A stretch of DNA of 64,000 bases from Flagellimonas_B algarum (GTDB lineage Bacteria; Bacteroidota; Bacteroidia; Flavobacteriales; Flavobacteriaceae). Both the position numbers and the translations under genes were made by a program. Positions 1 through 9,671 of this stretch are shown here, piece after piece. The notes under the pieces were generated by a model. It saw only the letters and a program-made list of their open reading frames with translations. It was not told the DNA's origin and made no database searches. The stretch is taken from NCBI RefSeq assembly GCF_040513375.1, contig NZ_JBEVTG010000001.1, positions 434,001 through 498,000 of the forward strand, given 5' to 3'. The first letter of the stretch is position 1; every line of letters starts with the position of its first letter.

Positions 1-277
1 CGCCGGCCTCGATGAGTTTTAATTGCCGCATGGTCTGGTTGAGATGGTTGACCACGAATTCCGCTTCCTTTTTCAGGTGCTCCCCTGCTGGGGTCATTCG
101 CACCTTCTTCTTGTCACGAACGAAGAGTCTCACACCGATGGTCTCTTCCAACTGGCGGATCTGTGTACTCAATCCGGGTTGGGAAATGAACAATTTTTCA
201 GCCGCTTTTCGAAAGTGCAAAAGCTCGGCCACGGCCAAAAAATAGCGCAAGTGACGGAGTTCTATTTGATAATCCAT
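1..277 (-). CDS. LysR-family transcriptional regulator, N-terminal part (cut by window edge)
   Basis: The minus strand encodes MDYQIELRHLRYFLAVAE followed by a winged helix-turn-helix (RKAAEKLFISQPGLSTQIRQ) and the start of the linker helix, the standard N-terminus of LysR-type regulators. The effector-binding domain lies beyond the left edge. The start at 277 is chosen because an ATG further upstream (291) runs into a stop after three codons and because a TATTTTTG box sits just upstream. The gene diverges from hutH with overlapping promoters, so it may regulate the hut operon, as divergent LysR genes often do; this is inferred from position only. The HTH and family are clear; the target is not. 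Confidence 0.93.
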   Translation of the reverse strand, partial: MDYQIELRHLRYFLAVAELLHFRKAAEKLFISQPGLSTQIRQLEETIGVRLFVRDKKKVRMTPAGEHLKKEAEFVVNHLNQTMRQLKLIEAG

Positions 278-292
278 TATTATTGATTCATA

Positions 293-300
293 CAAAAATA
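293..300 (-). promoter_or_regulatory. -7 promoter box of the LysR gene
   Basis: On the minus strand 300-293 reads TATTTTTG, a perfect match to the Bacteroidota -7 consensus TAnnTTTG. It lies 15 bases before the LysR start codon. No clear TTG was found at the expected -33 distance. Confidence 0.5.
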
Positions 301-304
301 AGTA

Positions 305-336
305 TTGGTGATTATTAAATTGCTAAAGTACCTTTA
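305..336 (+). promoter_or_regulatory. Probable promoter of the hut operon
   Basis: TTG at 305-307 and TACCTTTA at 329-336 (one mismatch to TAnnTTTG) are separated by 21 bases. Transcription would start near 343, after an in-frame upstream start at 305 but before the ATG at 359, which supports 359 as the hutH start. The divergent LysR -7 box is within a few bases, so the two promoters overlap. Confidence 0.42.
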
Positions 337-358
337 CGTATTCCCAAAAAAGAAAGAC

Positions 359-1939
359 ATGGAACAGCTATCGGACAGCTTTTGGTTCGGGGAAGGCCGT
401 TTAACAGCTAGTATTGCGCTAGCCATTGCACGAGGGGGCATCACCGGAATACTATCGCCAGACACCCGGGATCGTATCAATCGGAGTGCGGCCATCGTCG
501 AAAAGATCGTCGAAAAAGGGGATACGGTCTACGGTATCAACACCGGGTTCGGCCCTTTGTGCAATACGAAAATTTCGTCTGAAGAGACCGAAATCCTCCA
601 ATCGAACATCCTTCAAAGTCACAGTGTCGGGGTGGGTACACCCATTAGCACCGAATTGGCGAAAGTCATGTTGGTCTTGAAAATACATGCCTTGGCCAAA
701 GGGCATTCAGGTATTCGCTTGGCCACTTTGGAGCGCATGCTATGGCATTTGGAACAAGATATCGTTCCTGTCGTACCCTCTCAAGGTTCGGTTGGGGCTT
801 CCGGTGATCTCGCGCCTTTGTCACACCTCTTTTTACCCCTGTTGGGGATGGGTAAGGTCGCAATTGGCGACACGATCTCGCCGACCCAGGAAGTCTTGGA
901 ACGGCACGGTAAAAAAGCGGTGCAACTAGGACCAAAAGAAGGCTTGGCCTTGATTAACGGCACCCAGTTCATCGCGGCCCATGCCGTTCTGGTCGTCGAA
1001 AAATTGCAACACTGCCTGCGGCATGCCGACATCGTTGGGGCCATGATGCTCGAAGGGCTACAGGGCTCTATAAAACCCTTTTACACCGAACTACACGAAC
1101 TCAGACCGTTTAAAGGCAACCAACATGTCGCATCCCGGATCCGCACCCTGCTACGGGAATCCGAAATTTTGGAAGACCATATCGATTGCGATCGGGTGCA
1201 GGATCCGTACAGCTTGCGCTGCATGCCGCAAGTACACGGCGCCTCGAGAAACGCTTGGCTCCATTTAAAGGAACTAGTGGAAATCGAGCTGAACTCGGTG
1301 ACCGACAACCCCGTGATCATCGATGAGACCTTGACCATCAGTGGGGGTAGCTTTCATGGCCAACCCTTGGCCATGGCATTGGATTATGCCACCTTGGCGG
1401 CTTCCGAATTAGGAAGCATCTCAGACCGCCGCATCTATTTGGCCCTCGAAGGCAATAGCCCCGGGGTACCTAAACTGTTGATGGAAGATACCGGGATCAA
1501 CTCCGGTTATATGATCCTGCAATACACCTCGGCGGCCCTGGCCAGTGAGAATAAAAGCCTCTGCTTTCCGGCAAGTGCCGATAGCATCCCGACCTCCTTA
1601 GGCCAAGAAGACCATGTCAGCATGGGATCGATCAGCGGTCGAAAGGCGCTTCAGGTCATCGACAATGTCGAAAAGATATTGGCCATTGAATTGCTAACTG
1701 CCGCCCAAGCCTTTGAATTCAGGAAACCATTGAAATCAGGGGTCTTACTGGATGAGATCCACAAGCATGTTCGCAGCAAGGTTGCCTTCGCCGAAAAAGA
1801 TCGGATCTTCGCTACTGACATTGAGCAAAGTATCACCATGATCAAAAAGTGCGAGATCATTGATCTGGTCACCGAACAGATGGATCGTCGCAACATGGAA
1901 TGGAACGCCCCATTTGAACAAGAATTTGAAACCTTTTGA
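359..1939 (+). CDS. hutH: Histidine ammonia-lyase (histidase)
   Basis: The enzyme deaminates L-histidine to urocanate, the first step of histidine degradation. The protein has 526 residues, near the family norm of about 510. The MIO prosthetic group forms from Ala-Ser-Gly in GSVGASGDLAPLSH, and family motifs YGINTGFG, GLALINGTQ and SVTDNPVI are present. ATG 359 was preferred over an in-frame start at 305 because the earlier one would lie in the promoter and adds a non-conserved extension. hutI starts one base after the stop, so the genes are cotranscribed. Confidence 0.97.
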   Translation: MEQLSDSFWFGEGRLTASIALAIARGGITGILSPDTRDRINRSAAIVEKIVEKGDTVYGINTGFGPLCNTKISSEETEILQSNILQSHSVGVGTPISTELAKVMLVLKIHALAKGHSGIRLATLERMLWHLEQDIVPVVPSQGSVGASGDLAPLSHLFLPLLGMGKVAIGDTISPTQEVLERHGKKAVQLGPKEGLALINGTQFIAAHAVLVVEKLQHCLRHADIVGAMMLEGLQGSIKPFYTELHELRPFKGNQHVASRIRTLLRESEILEDHIDCDRVQDPYSLRCMPQVHGASRNAWLHLKELVEIELNSVTDNPVIIDETLTISGGSFHGQPLAMALDYATLAASELGSISDRRIYLALEGNSPGVPKLLMEDTGINSGYMILQYTSAALASENKSLCFPASADSIPTSLGQEDHVSMGSISGRKALQVIDNVEKILAIELLTAAQAFEFRKPLKSGVLLDEIHKHVRSKVAFAEKDRIFATDIEQSITMIKKCEIIDLVTEQMDRRNMEWNAPFEQEFETF

Positions 1940-1940
1940 T

Positions 1941-3170
1941 ATGCACGCACCGAAACTCATTGGCCCGTTTAGCCAATTACTCACTTTTCGGAACCTTCCG
2001 ATAAAAGGGGCGCTCCAAGATGGACAACTGGAGATCATTCCCCAGGGAGGCATCTTGGTCGCCGAGGACAAGATCCTTGCCGTTGACACCTTCGAATCCT
2101 TGAAGTCGAAAGCAACTTCCTTAGAACATATCGAAGGCGATACCACCTGTATTCCAGGTTTCGTCGACGCCCACACCCATATTTGTTTTGCGGGATCACG
2201 TGCGCAAGACTATGCCATGCGCAATGCGGGTAAAACCTATTTGGAAATCGCGAAGGCCGGTGGCGGTATTTGGGACACGGTCACCAAGACCCGGGCCGCG
2301 AGCGAATCCGAATTGGTCAAGGATATGCTTGCCCGTTGCAATAGGCATCTGCAGCATGGAGTGACCACCCTAGAGGTGAAAAGCGGCTACGGATTGCAGC
2401 TTGAAGAGGAATTGAAAATGCTGCGTGCCATCGAAAAGGCGGCCACCAAAGCGGTCCAAGACATTGTACCGACCTGTCTGGCTGCCCACATGGTCCCACG
2501 CGACTGGCCGGATTCGCCGGCCGCATACCTCAGCCTAATGGCCGACCAACTATTTCCCCTTTTGAAAGACGGCGGTTTGACCAACCGTATCGATGCCTTT
2601 ATCGAAGAAAGTGCCTTTTCCCCAGAACAGATCGCCCCGTATTTCGAGGCGGCCCAGCGGCAAGGATTCGACCTTACGGTACATGCCGATCAGTTCAGCA
2701 GCGGGGGTAGTGCGGTAGCCGTACGATACGGAGCCGTAAGTGCCGATCATTTGGAGGCCAGCAGCACCAAGGAAATCGAACTTTTGGCAAAAAGCGATGT
2801 CATCTCCGTGGCCTTGCCCGGGGCAAGCCTAGGGCTAGGTTGCGATTTCACACCAGCTCGTGCGATTCTCGATCAAGGAGGGGCCCTGGCAATTGCCAGT
2901 GACCATAATCCAGGGTCGGCGCCCATGGGGGATCTCTTGACCCAGGCCAGTCTTTTGGGCACCTTTCAAAAGCTATCGAATGCAGAGGTTTTAGCAGGGG
3001 TGACCTTTCGGGCGGCCGCAGCCTTGAAACTCGATGATCGTGGGGTACTCGATGTCGGCAAACAAGCCGACTTCGCCACCTTTCCGACCAATGACTATCG
3101 TGAGATTACCTACCACCAAGGACAAGTACAACCCCAATCCGTTTGGAAAAACGGCAACAAAGCAGTGTAA
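1941..3170 (+). CDS. hutI: Imidazolonepropionase
   Basis: It hydrolyses 4-imidazolone-5-propionate to N-formimidoyl-L-glutamate, the third step of the hut pathway. The 409-residue product matches the family length. Metal-binding HTHICFAG, the substrate-site region GYGLQLEEELKML, TVHADQFSSGG and SDHNPGSAP are visible, as expected of an amidohydrolase-superfamily zinc or iron enzyme. The ATG at 1941, one base after the hutH stop, is chosen over a longer reading from 1860 inside hutH. It is followed one base after its own stop by hutU. Confidence 0.97.
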   Translation: MHAPKLIGPFSQLLTFRNLPIKGALQDGQLEIIPQGGILVAEDKILAVDTFESLKSKATSLEHIEGDTTCIPGFVDAHTHICFAGSRAQDYAMRNAGKTYLEIAKAGGGIWDTVTKTRAASESELVKDMLARCNRHLQHGVTTLEVKSGYGLQLEEELKMLRAIEKAATKAVQDIVPTCLAAHMVPRDWPDSPAAYLSLMADQLFPLLKDGGLTNRIDAFIEESAFSPEQIAPYFEAAQRQGFDLTVHADQFSSGGSAVAVRYGAVSADHLEASSTKEIELLAKSDVISVALPGASLGLGCDFTPARAILDQGGALAIASDHNPGSAPMGDLLTQASLLGTFQKLSNAEVLAGVTFRAAAALKLDDRGVLDVGKQADFATFPTNDYREITYHQGQVQPQSVWKNGNKAV

Positions 3171-3171
3171 C

Positions 3172-5181
3172 ATGGACAGCAACGAATTCAAAGCGGCGAT
3201 ACGACAAGGGATACCCTCGACCCTACCCCCCGCTCCAGCAACTAGCAAAGGGGGCAACCCCGCTCCAAAGCGAAAAGCCATCTTATCGGAGGAAGAAAAA
3301 AAGCTGGCGGTTCGCAATGCGCTGCGCTATTTTCCTGAAGCCTGGCATGGCGAATTGGCCCCTGAATTCGCGCAAGAACTGAACGAGTTGGGTCGCATCT
3401 ACATGCATCGATTCAAACCGCGATACGCCATGTACGCCCGGCCCATATCGGACTACCCGGCCCAAAGCCAACAGGCGGCGGCGATCATGTTGATGATCCA
3501 AAACAACTTGGATCCGGCCGTGGCCCAGCATCCGAACGAGTTGATCACCTATGGGGGCAATGGGGCGGTTTTCCAGAACTGGGCGCAATACCTACTGACC
3601 ATGAAATATTTGGCCGAAATGACCGACACCCAGACCCTGCATGTCTATTCCGGACATCCTATGGGGCTTTTCCCGTCTTCCGAAAACGCACCAAGGGTGG
3701 TAGTGACCAATGGCATGATGATCCCGAACCACTCCAGACCCGACGACTGGGAACGCTACAATGCATTAGGGGTGACCCAATACGGACAGATGACGGCCGG
3801 TTCCTATATGTACATCGGCCCCCAAGGTATCGTACACGGAACGACAATCACCGTAATGAACGCTTTTCGAAAAGTTTTGAAGACCGGGGAGACCCCTCAA
3901 GGCAAAATTTTCTTGACTGCCGGTCTTGGCGGCATGAGCGGGGCCCAGCCCAAAGCAGGTACGATTGCCAAATGCATTACGATCTGTGCTGAAGTCAATC
4001 CCAATGCGGCCAAAAAACGCCATGAACAAGGATGGGTCGATGAGTTGATTACCGACATCGACACCCTGGTCGAGCGGACCCGCTTGGCGGTTGCGAACAA
4101 GGAAGTGGTTTCCTTGGCGTATATCGGCAACGTCATTGAAGTTTGGGAAGCCTTGTATGAAGGGGGTATCTACGTGCATCTTGGCTCAGACCAAACCTCG
4201 CTGCATAACCCATGGGCCGGGGGGTATTATCCTGCCGGTTTGACCTATGCCGAAGCCAACACCTTAATGGTAGAGGATCCCGATCGTTTTAAGGAAGCGG
4301 TACAACACTCCTTACGCCGTCAGGTTGCCATCATCAACAAACATGTGGCCAAAGGCACCTACTTTTTTGATTACGGCAATGCGTTTCTTTTGGAAGCGTC
4401 ACGGGCCGGAGCTGAGATCATGGCTGAAAACGGAGCGGATTTCAGGTATCCTTCGTATGTACAGGATATTTTAGGGCCCATGTGCTTCGATTATGGTTTC
4501 GGCCCGTTTCGCTGGGTCTGCACCTCGGGCAAGGCTGATGACCTCAGCAAGACCGATCAGATCGCCCTGAAAACTATGGAAGCGATCAAAAAAGAAGCAC
4601 CGGCAGAGATCGAACAGCAGATGCAAGACAACATCACCTGGATCGAAGATGCCGAGCAAAACAAATTGGTGGTCGGTTCACAAGCCCGAATCCTTTATGC
4701 CGATGCCGAAGGTCGGTGCAAGATCGCCTTGGCCTTCAATAAGGCCGTCGCAAGTGGTACGATCAGTGCCCCGATCGTGTTGGGGCGCGACCATCATGAT
4801 GTCAGCGGAACCGATTCCCCCTACCGCGAAACCAGCAACATCTACGATGGCAGTCGGTTCACGGCCGATATGGCCATCCAAAATGTTATCGGCGACAGTT
4901 TCAGGGGAGCGACCTGGGTATCGATCCACAACGGCGGTGGCGTGGGCTGGGGCGAGGTCATCAATGGCGGGTTCGGTATGGTATTGGACGGTTCCAAAGC
5001 CGCCGAAGACAAACTCCGTAACATGTTGTTTTTCGATGTGAACAATGGTATTGCCCGACGTAGTTGGGCCAGAAACAGCGAGGCGCGCTTTGCGATAGCC
5101 CGCGAAATGGGCCGAACACCACAACTTCAGGTCACTTTACCACATTTAGTGGATGATGCCGTTTTGGATATGCTATTTTAG
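3172..5181 (+). CDS. hutU: Urocanate hydratase (urocanase), long form
   Basis: It hydrates urocanate to imidazolonepropionate with a tightly bound NAD+. GLGGMSGAQPKAG is the nucleotide-binding motif, and YGGNGAVFQNW and GRDHHDVSGTDSPYRET are urocanase signatures. The product has 669 residues, longer than the roughly 555-residue proteobacterial enzyme and close to the long form found in animals and Bacteroidota. ATG 3172 directly follows the hutI stop; upstream in-frame starts fall inside hutI. The C-terminal region with IHNGGGVGWGE is complete. Confidence 0.97.
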   Translation: MDSNEFKAAIRQGIPSTLPPAPATSKGGNPAPKRKAILSEEEKKLAVRNALRYFPEAWHGELAPEFAQELNELGRIYMHRFKPRYAMYARPISDYPAQSQQAAAIMLMIQNNLDPAVAQHPNELITYGGNGAVFQNWAQYLLTMKYLAEMTDTQTLHVYSGHPMGLFPSSENAPRVVVTNGMMIPNHSRPDDWERYNALGVTQYGQMTAGSYMYIGPQGIVHGTTITVMNAFRKVLKTGETPQGKIFLTAGLGGMSGAQPKAGTIAKCITICAEVNPNAAKKRHEQGWVDELITDIDTLVERTRLAVANKEVVSLAYIGNVIEVWEALYEGGIYVHLGSDQTSLHNPWAGGYYPAGLTYAEANTLMVEDPDRFKEAVQHSLRRQVAIINKHVAKGTYFFDYGNAFLLEASRAGAEIMAENGADFRYPSYVQDILGPMCFDYGFGPFRWVCTSGKADDLSKTDQIALKTMEAIKKEAPAEIEQQMQDNITWIEDAEQNKLVVGSQARILYADAEGRCKIALAFNKAVASGTISAPIVLGRDHHDVSGTDSPYRETSNIYDGSRFTADMAIQNVIGDSFRGATWVSIHNGGGVGWGEVINGGFGMVLDGSKAAEDKLRNMLFFDVNNGIARRSWARNSEARFAIAREMGRTPQLQVTLPHLVDDAVLDMLF

Positions 5182-5185
5182 TCGC

Positions 5186-6139
5186 ATGCCAAGTTATCGA
5201 TCCCCCGCTAAGAAACATTGGTCAGGCCGACAATCGGATGCGCAGTTGTACCTGCACGAGAAAGTCGAAACCCTGGCTATAGACGAATTGAGACCTGCGA
5301 CCCGTCAATTCGGGTTGTTGGGGTATGCCTGCGATGAAGGCGTTCATTTGAACCAAGGGCGTATCGGAGCGAACGAAGGTCCGGAGGCCATCCGGCGGAT
5401 GTTGGGCAAAATGCCCAACCATCTGAGTGAAAACCAGCGATTGATCGATTTGGGTTCCGTGGTATGCGACGACCATGATTTGGACGGCACCCAAGAGCTC
5501 CTTGCTGAAAAAGTGGCCCTGATACTTGAAAACAATACCTTCCCCATCCTTTTGGGCGGAGGGCATGATCTGGCTTATGGCCATTACAATGGCATCAAGA
5601 ACTATTTACTTGCCAAAAACAAGCGGCCCTCCATCGGCATTATCAATTTCGATGCCCACTTCGATTTGCGCAATGATAAAGACGGTCCGACCTCGGGCAC
5701 ACCTTTCTTTCAAATCGCCAACGAAAACGAACCTTTTGAATACCTATGCCTTGGTATCCGTAAAGATGCGAACGACCGAGACCTTTTTGAAACGGCCCAC
5801 GACCTGAACGTGACCTATGTGCTAAAAAACACCTTTCGGATCGAATTCGTCAAAGAGATCAACACTTGGATTCGGGCTTTTATGGACAAGGTCGACCATG
5901 TGTACGTAACCATCGATCTTGACGGTTTCGCTTCGGCCTATGCCCCTGGGGTCAGTGCCCCCTCACCTATGGGGTTCTCGCCCGATGTGGTCCTTGAAAG
6001 TTTGGAAACGATAACCGCTTCCGGAAAATTGATCAGTCTCGATATCGCCGAGATGAATCCGAATTATGATGTAGATGGTATGACGGCCCGGCTTGCCGCC
6101 GCATTGATCCACCATATCGTGCATGCCGAATTCCCCTAA
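5186..6139 (+). CDS. hutG: Formimidoylglutamase (arginase family)
   Basis: It cleaves N-formimidoyl-L-glutamate to glutamate and formamide, ending the four-step hut route. The 317-residue protein has the ureohydrolase manganese motifs GGGHDLAYGH, NFDAHFDLR and TIDLDGF, with SLDIAEMNP near the C-terminus. ATG 5186 lies four bases after the hutU stop; an in-frame ATG at 5153 would overlap hutU by 29 bases and is less likely. It is the last gene of the operon. No strong terminator follows. Confidence 0.95.
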   Translation: MPSYRSPAKKHWSGRQSDAQLYLHEKVETLAIDELRPATRQFGLLGYACDEGVHLNQGRIGANEGPEAIRRMLGKMPNHLSENQRLIDLGSVVCDDHDLDGTQELLAEKVALILENNTFPILLGGGHDLAYGHYNGIKNYLLAKNKRPSIGIINFDAHFDLRNDKDGPTSGTPFFQIANENEPFEYLCLGIRKDANDRDLFETAHDLNVTYVLKNTFRIEFVKEINTWIRAFMDKVDHVYVTIDLDGFASAYAPGVSAPSPMGFSPDVVLESLETITASGKLISLDIAEMNPNYDVDGMTARLAAALIHHIVHAEFP

Positions 6140-6609
6140 CAAAAAAAGCCTCCCATAAGGAAAGCCTTTCATTGGTATCCATCTTTCGATGGGACAACCG
6201 GATCTCAACCCATCGGATTGAAATCCAACACAACGCCACAAAGATATAGCTTATTCGCGAAACGCAAACTTTTTGGCCAAATTCGATGTCCTTAACGAGC
6301 GACCACGACCCTTCCCGAATTGCAAATGACCCGTGTTCGCACAGGTACGGACCCCTTTCTACGAAAAATTTACGCAAACGTTTTCGAAAAACATTTCGAA
6401 CAAGAGTAAAATAATTTCAACTTATTGTTTTTCAAATATTTATAGGAGTTTTTCAATGCAACGAACTACGCCCGGCAAGGTGAGCCCAAAATGAGCTTCC
6501 GTTGTTAAAAAATTCAAAATCCCATCTTTTCAAAAATACCTTTAGCTCCACGGCAGCGGGATTAACTGACCCCTGTCCAACTGAATAATTAACGACTAAA
6601 CTTTTAACT
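6140..6609. other. 470-base gap between hutG and susC
   Basis: No gene is visible. It contains an inverted repeat with arms CGATGGG (6187-6193) and CCCATCG (6209-6215), a TTCGCGAA palindrome (6254-6261), and the LacI-like operator array at 6361-6390 listed separately. The last 200 bases are AT-rich and should contain the susC promoter, but no clean TTG/TAnnTTTG pair was identified. Confidence 0.6.
6361..6390. promoter_or_regulatory. LacI-type operator array upstream of susC
   Basis: Two overlapping palindromes centred on CG occur here: an imperfect one around AAACGTTT (6374-6386, one mismatched pair within 12 bases) and a perfect TTTTCGAAAA (6381-6390). Central-CG palindromes with A/T arms are typical of LacI-family operators. 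The stretch 6361-6386 aligns without gaps to 11388-11413 before xylB at most positions, with the same ACGAAAA start and TTTTCG end, so one regulator, probably the LacI protein at 23027, is likely to bind both. Confidence 0.6.
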
Positions 6610-9600
6610 ATGACAAGCAACTTGATCAGAAGTATCGCTGTGCTTTTCTTTGTGTTGTACAGCACCGTATCGAGTGCACAGACCATCACGGGAAATGTCG
6701 CTGACAATACCGGCCCTTTGGCTGGTGCGACCGTCGTTGAGAAGGGGACTTCCAACGGCACACAGACCGATTTTGACGGCAATTTTTCCATTGACGTTTC
6801 CAATCCGAATGCCATTTTAGTGGTCAGCTATATCGGTTTTGCCTCTCAAGAAGTCGAAGCGAACGGTCAAAGCCCGCTTCGGGTAATCTTGGTCGAAGAT
6901 GCCCAAGCATTGGAGGAAATCGTGGTCATCGGATACGGCCAGACCCAAAACAAACGAACGGTATCACAAGCCATAAACACCGTGTCTTCAGAGCGTATAG
7001 CGTCCCTTCCAGTGGCACGACCCGAAGCCGCATTACAAGGTACCGCTCCCGGAATCGTGGTGGTGCAGAATTCAGGTGCCCCTGGGGCGCCGTTGACCAT
7101 AAGGCTTCGGGGTACGGCAACCCCGGGCAATTCACAACCTTTGTTTCTGGTGGACGGAATCCAAGTACCCAACATCGATTTCGTGAATCCCTATGACATC
7201 CAATCGATCTCAACCCTAAAAGACGCCGCCGCTTCGGCGATATACGGAGCCCGTGCCGCGAATGGCGTGCTCTTGGTGGAAACCAAAAAAGGCCGTCGCA
7301 ATACGGATAAGATATCGATATCCATCGATGGATACACCGGCTTTCAAGATCGGGTCAATACACCGAACTTGATGAACACCGCACAGTACGTCGAGTATTA
7401 CAACCAATATCAGACCCGCGTCGGTGGCAATACCATTGCCGCATCCGACATCCCAAACTTACCGAACACCGATTGGTATGACGTGCTGTACGATTCCAGT
7501 GCCCCGAAAAGCCTGTTGAGCGTCTCCCTTGCCGGAGGAGGTGAAAAATCGAACTTCTCCGTTTCGGGCAGTCTTTTCGATCAGCAAGGATTGATCGGCG
7601 GGGATGCCGGAAAATCAGGATTTGATCGCAAAACCTTGAACTTGAATTTCAGTACGGAGGTGGTGAAAAACGTCAATCTGAACATCGGCGCCAATCTCAT
7701 TCAAAATACCAGGCAACGGTTGCCCGGTGAGAACGACGATACGGTGAGCGCCGGAAACCCGTTCAACCAATTGGCGTCATTACTCCCGTTGTTCCCGGTT
7801 TTCGATGAAGCGGGAAATCCGTTTGACGTTAGTGCCCAAAACGGCCCTTCGGAAGTCAACGGCATCTCCATCCCGAAAATCAACGGCCCATTCAATCCGA
7901 TCATTCCGATCGAGTTTTCAACGATTGAAGATGTCGCCGATATAAAACTTTTCAACATCGGAGCTTCTTGGGACATCCAAAGTGATTTGACCTTCAACCT
8001 CGGTACCAGCTATTATGAAAATCGTACCCGAACCAAAAGTTTTCAAGAAGCTTATGATTTCAGGGGAGGCAGTGTACCCAATGGTTTGGCATCCTTAGGG
8101 ACCGGAACCAACCAACTCGATGAGACCTTGGCCAACAGCAGATGGTCACAGATCGATGCCACCTTGAATTACGGTTTTGACGCGCTACCTGAAGACCACA
8201 ATCTAGAAGTGATCGTCGGTACTTCATTTTACGAGCGAAAGTTCGAAACCTCATCGCGACAAGCCCAGGGCCTATTGGTGAACAATTTCGGGGATGCGAA
8301 TTTCGCGCAGGTCGGAGATCAGACCAATATCATCACTCCTTTTCCCGATTTCAGCAATACCGAACGATTGATGGCATACTTTGGTAGGGCCTTGTACAAC
8401 TACAAGGAGAAATACCTGTTCTCGGCATCGCTCAGAGCCGATGCCTCCAGCAAGTTCGGACCGGGTAACAGAACCGGATACTTCCCATCGTTCTCAGGAG
8501 GTTGGGTGCTATCGGAAGAAGATTGGTTCGGTGATTCCCCGTTTGACCTATTCAAAGTACGGGCCAGTTGGGGTATCAGTGGTGTCGATAACATTGCCGA
8601 CGATCAATATCGAGCGACCTTCTCCGCGAATTCGGGGAGCATCATCAACAACCAGTTCATCGTGGGGCTCAATCAAAATGTATTGCCCAATCAAGATATC
8701 AAATGGGAAGAGACCACCCAGGCGAACATTGGGTTGGATGCCAATTTATTCGATAATACCTTGGGCATTACCCTCGATTATTACACCAACACGACCAACG
8801 ACATCCTCTTGAATGTCGGAGGCTCGACGGCTATCGGAATTCCTTTGGCCGCCCAGAATGTCGGTGAAGTCAAGAACAGTGGTTTCGAAGCTTTGGTTTC
8901 CTATCGCAAGCGGTATGCCAACGGGTTCCGATGGAATGCGGATTTCAACATTGCCTTCAATGACAATGAGGTAAAGGATCTAGGTGGATTAAGCGCCTTG
9001 ACTTCAGGAAACACCTTGGTCTTCGCCAGCCCGATTTCAGCGACATTCGAAGGGGAGTCGATTGGCGGCTTCTTTGGCTTCAAATCAACGGGTACTGATG
9101 CTGACGGTGAATTGATCTTTGAAGATCTAAACGGTGATGGTTCGATTACTACTGACGACCGACAGATCATTGGCAACCCGCTACCCGATTTCACATACGG
9201 ATTCAATCTTGGGGCCAATTTCAAAGGGTTCGATTTCAGCACCTTCTTTTATGGCTCACAAGGCAATGATATCTACGATGCCACCGTTAGGAACGATTTC
9301 GCCTTTTCGAATAGACCGGCCTCTTATTTGGACAACGGGATCATCAACGTGCTCGGAAACGTGAATGAAAGCAGCACCCTGGGTGAGGTATCGAGTTTTT
9401 ATGTCAAAGACGGTTCCTTTTTGAAAATGCGTACCATCACCTTAGGCTATAGCCTTCCCGAAAAGGTATTGCAACAAATCGGCCTGCAACGGGCACGATT
9501 CTACCTGACCGGTGAAAATTTGTTGGTCTTTACCGACTACGATGGCGCCGATCCTGAAATAGGGCAACAAAACGCCGCGAACACCTTGGACATTGGAATC

Positions 9601-9660
9601 GACCGAGGATTCTACCCCGCCCCGAAAAGCGTGTTGTTAGGATTTAACCTTCAATTTTAA
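6610..9660 (+). CDS. SusC/RagA-type TonB-linked outer-membrane transporter
   Basis: It imports oligosaccharides through the outer membrane, using TonB energy and a SusD partner. The 1016-residue protein starts with a signal peptide (cleavage near SSAQ at 24), then a carboxypeptidase-D-like domain (about 25-105), a plug domain (VDGIQVPNIDF, IYGARAANGV, about 115-225) and a 22-strand barrel ending in GFNLQF. The pattern DFDGNFSIDV and LEEIVVIGYG is typical of SusC. susD follows after 11 bases. The neighbouring xylan and xylose genes suggest xylo-oligosaccharides as cargo, which is inference. Confidence 0.96.
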   Translation: MTSNLIRSIAVLFFVLYSTVSSAQTITGNVADNTGPLAGATVVEKGTSNGTQTDFDGNFSIDVSNPNAILVVSYIGFASQEVEANGQSPLRVILVEDAQALEEIVVIGYGQTQNKRTVSQAINTVSSERIASLPVARPEAALQGTAPGIVVVQNSGAPGAPLTIRLRGTATPGNSQPLFLVDGIQVPNIDFVNPYDIQSISTLKDAAASAIYGARAANGVLLVETKKGRRNTDKISISIDGYTGFQDRVNTPNLMNTAQYVEYYNQYQTRVGGNTIAASDIPNLPNTDWYDVLYDSSAPKSLLSVSLAGGGEKSNFSVSGSLFDQQGLIGGDAGKSGFDRKTLNLNFSTEVVKNVNLNIGANLIQNTRQRLPGENDDTVSAGNPFNQLASLLPLFPVFDEAGNPFDVSAQNGPSEVNGISIPKINGPFNPIIPIEFSTIEDVADIKLFNIGASWDIQSDLTFNLGTSYYENRTRTKSFQEAYDFRGGSVPNGLASLGTGTNQLDETLANSRWSQIDATLNYGFDALPEDHNLEVIVGTSFYERKFETSSRQAQGLLVNNFGDANFAQVGDQTNIITPFPDFSNTERLMAYFGRALYNYKEKYLFSASLRADASSKFGPGNRTGYFPSFSGGWVLSEEDWFGDSPFDLFKVRASWGISGVDNIADDQYRATFSANSGSIINNQFIVGLNQNVLPNQDIKWEETTQANIGLDANLFDNTLGITLDYYTNTTNDILLNVGGSTAIGIPLAAQNVGEVKNSGFEALVSYRKRYANGFRWNADFNIAFNDNEVKDLGGLSALTSGNTLVFASPISATFEGESIGGFFGFKSTGTDADGELIFEDLNGDGSITTDDRQIIGNPLPDFTYGFNLGANFKGFDFSTFFYGSQGNDIYDATVRNDFAFSNRPASYLDNGIINVLGNVNESSTLGEVSSFYVKDGSFLKMRTITLGYSLPEKVLQQIGLQRARFYLTGENLLVFTDYDGADPEIGQQNAANTLDIGIDRGFYPAPKSVLLGFNLQF

Positions 9661-9671
9661 AAAAACAAGCA

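Noticed and set aside
6140..6175. Possible terminator after hutG
   Set aside because: The AGCCT/AGGAAAGCC segments pair poorly on both strands, and the only strong stem nearby (6187-6215) has a 15-base loop and no T-run.
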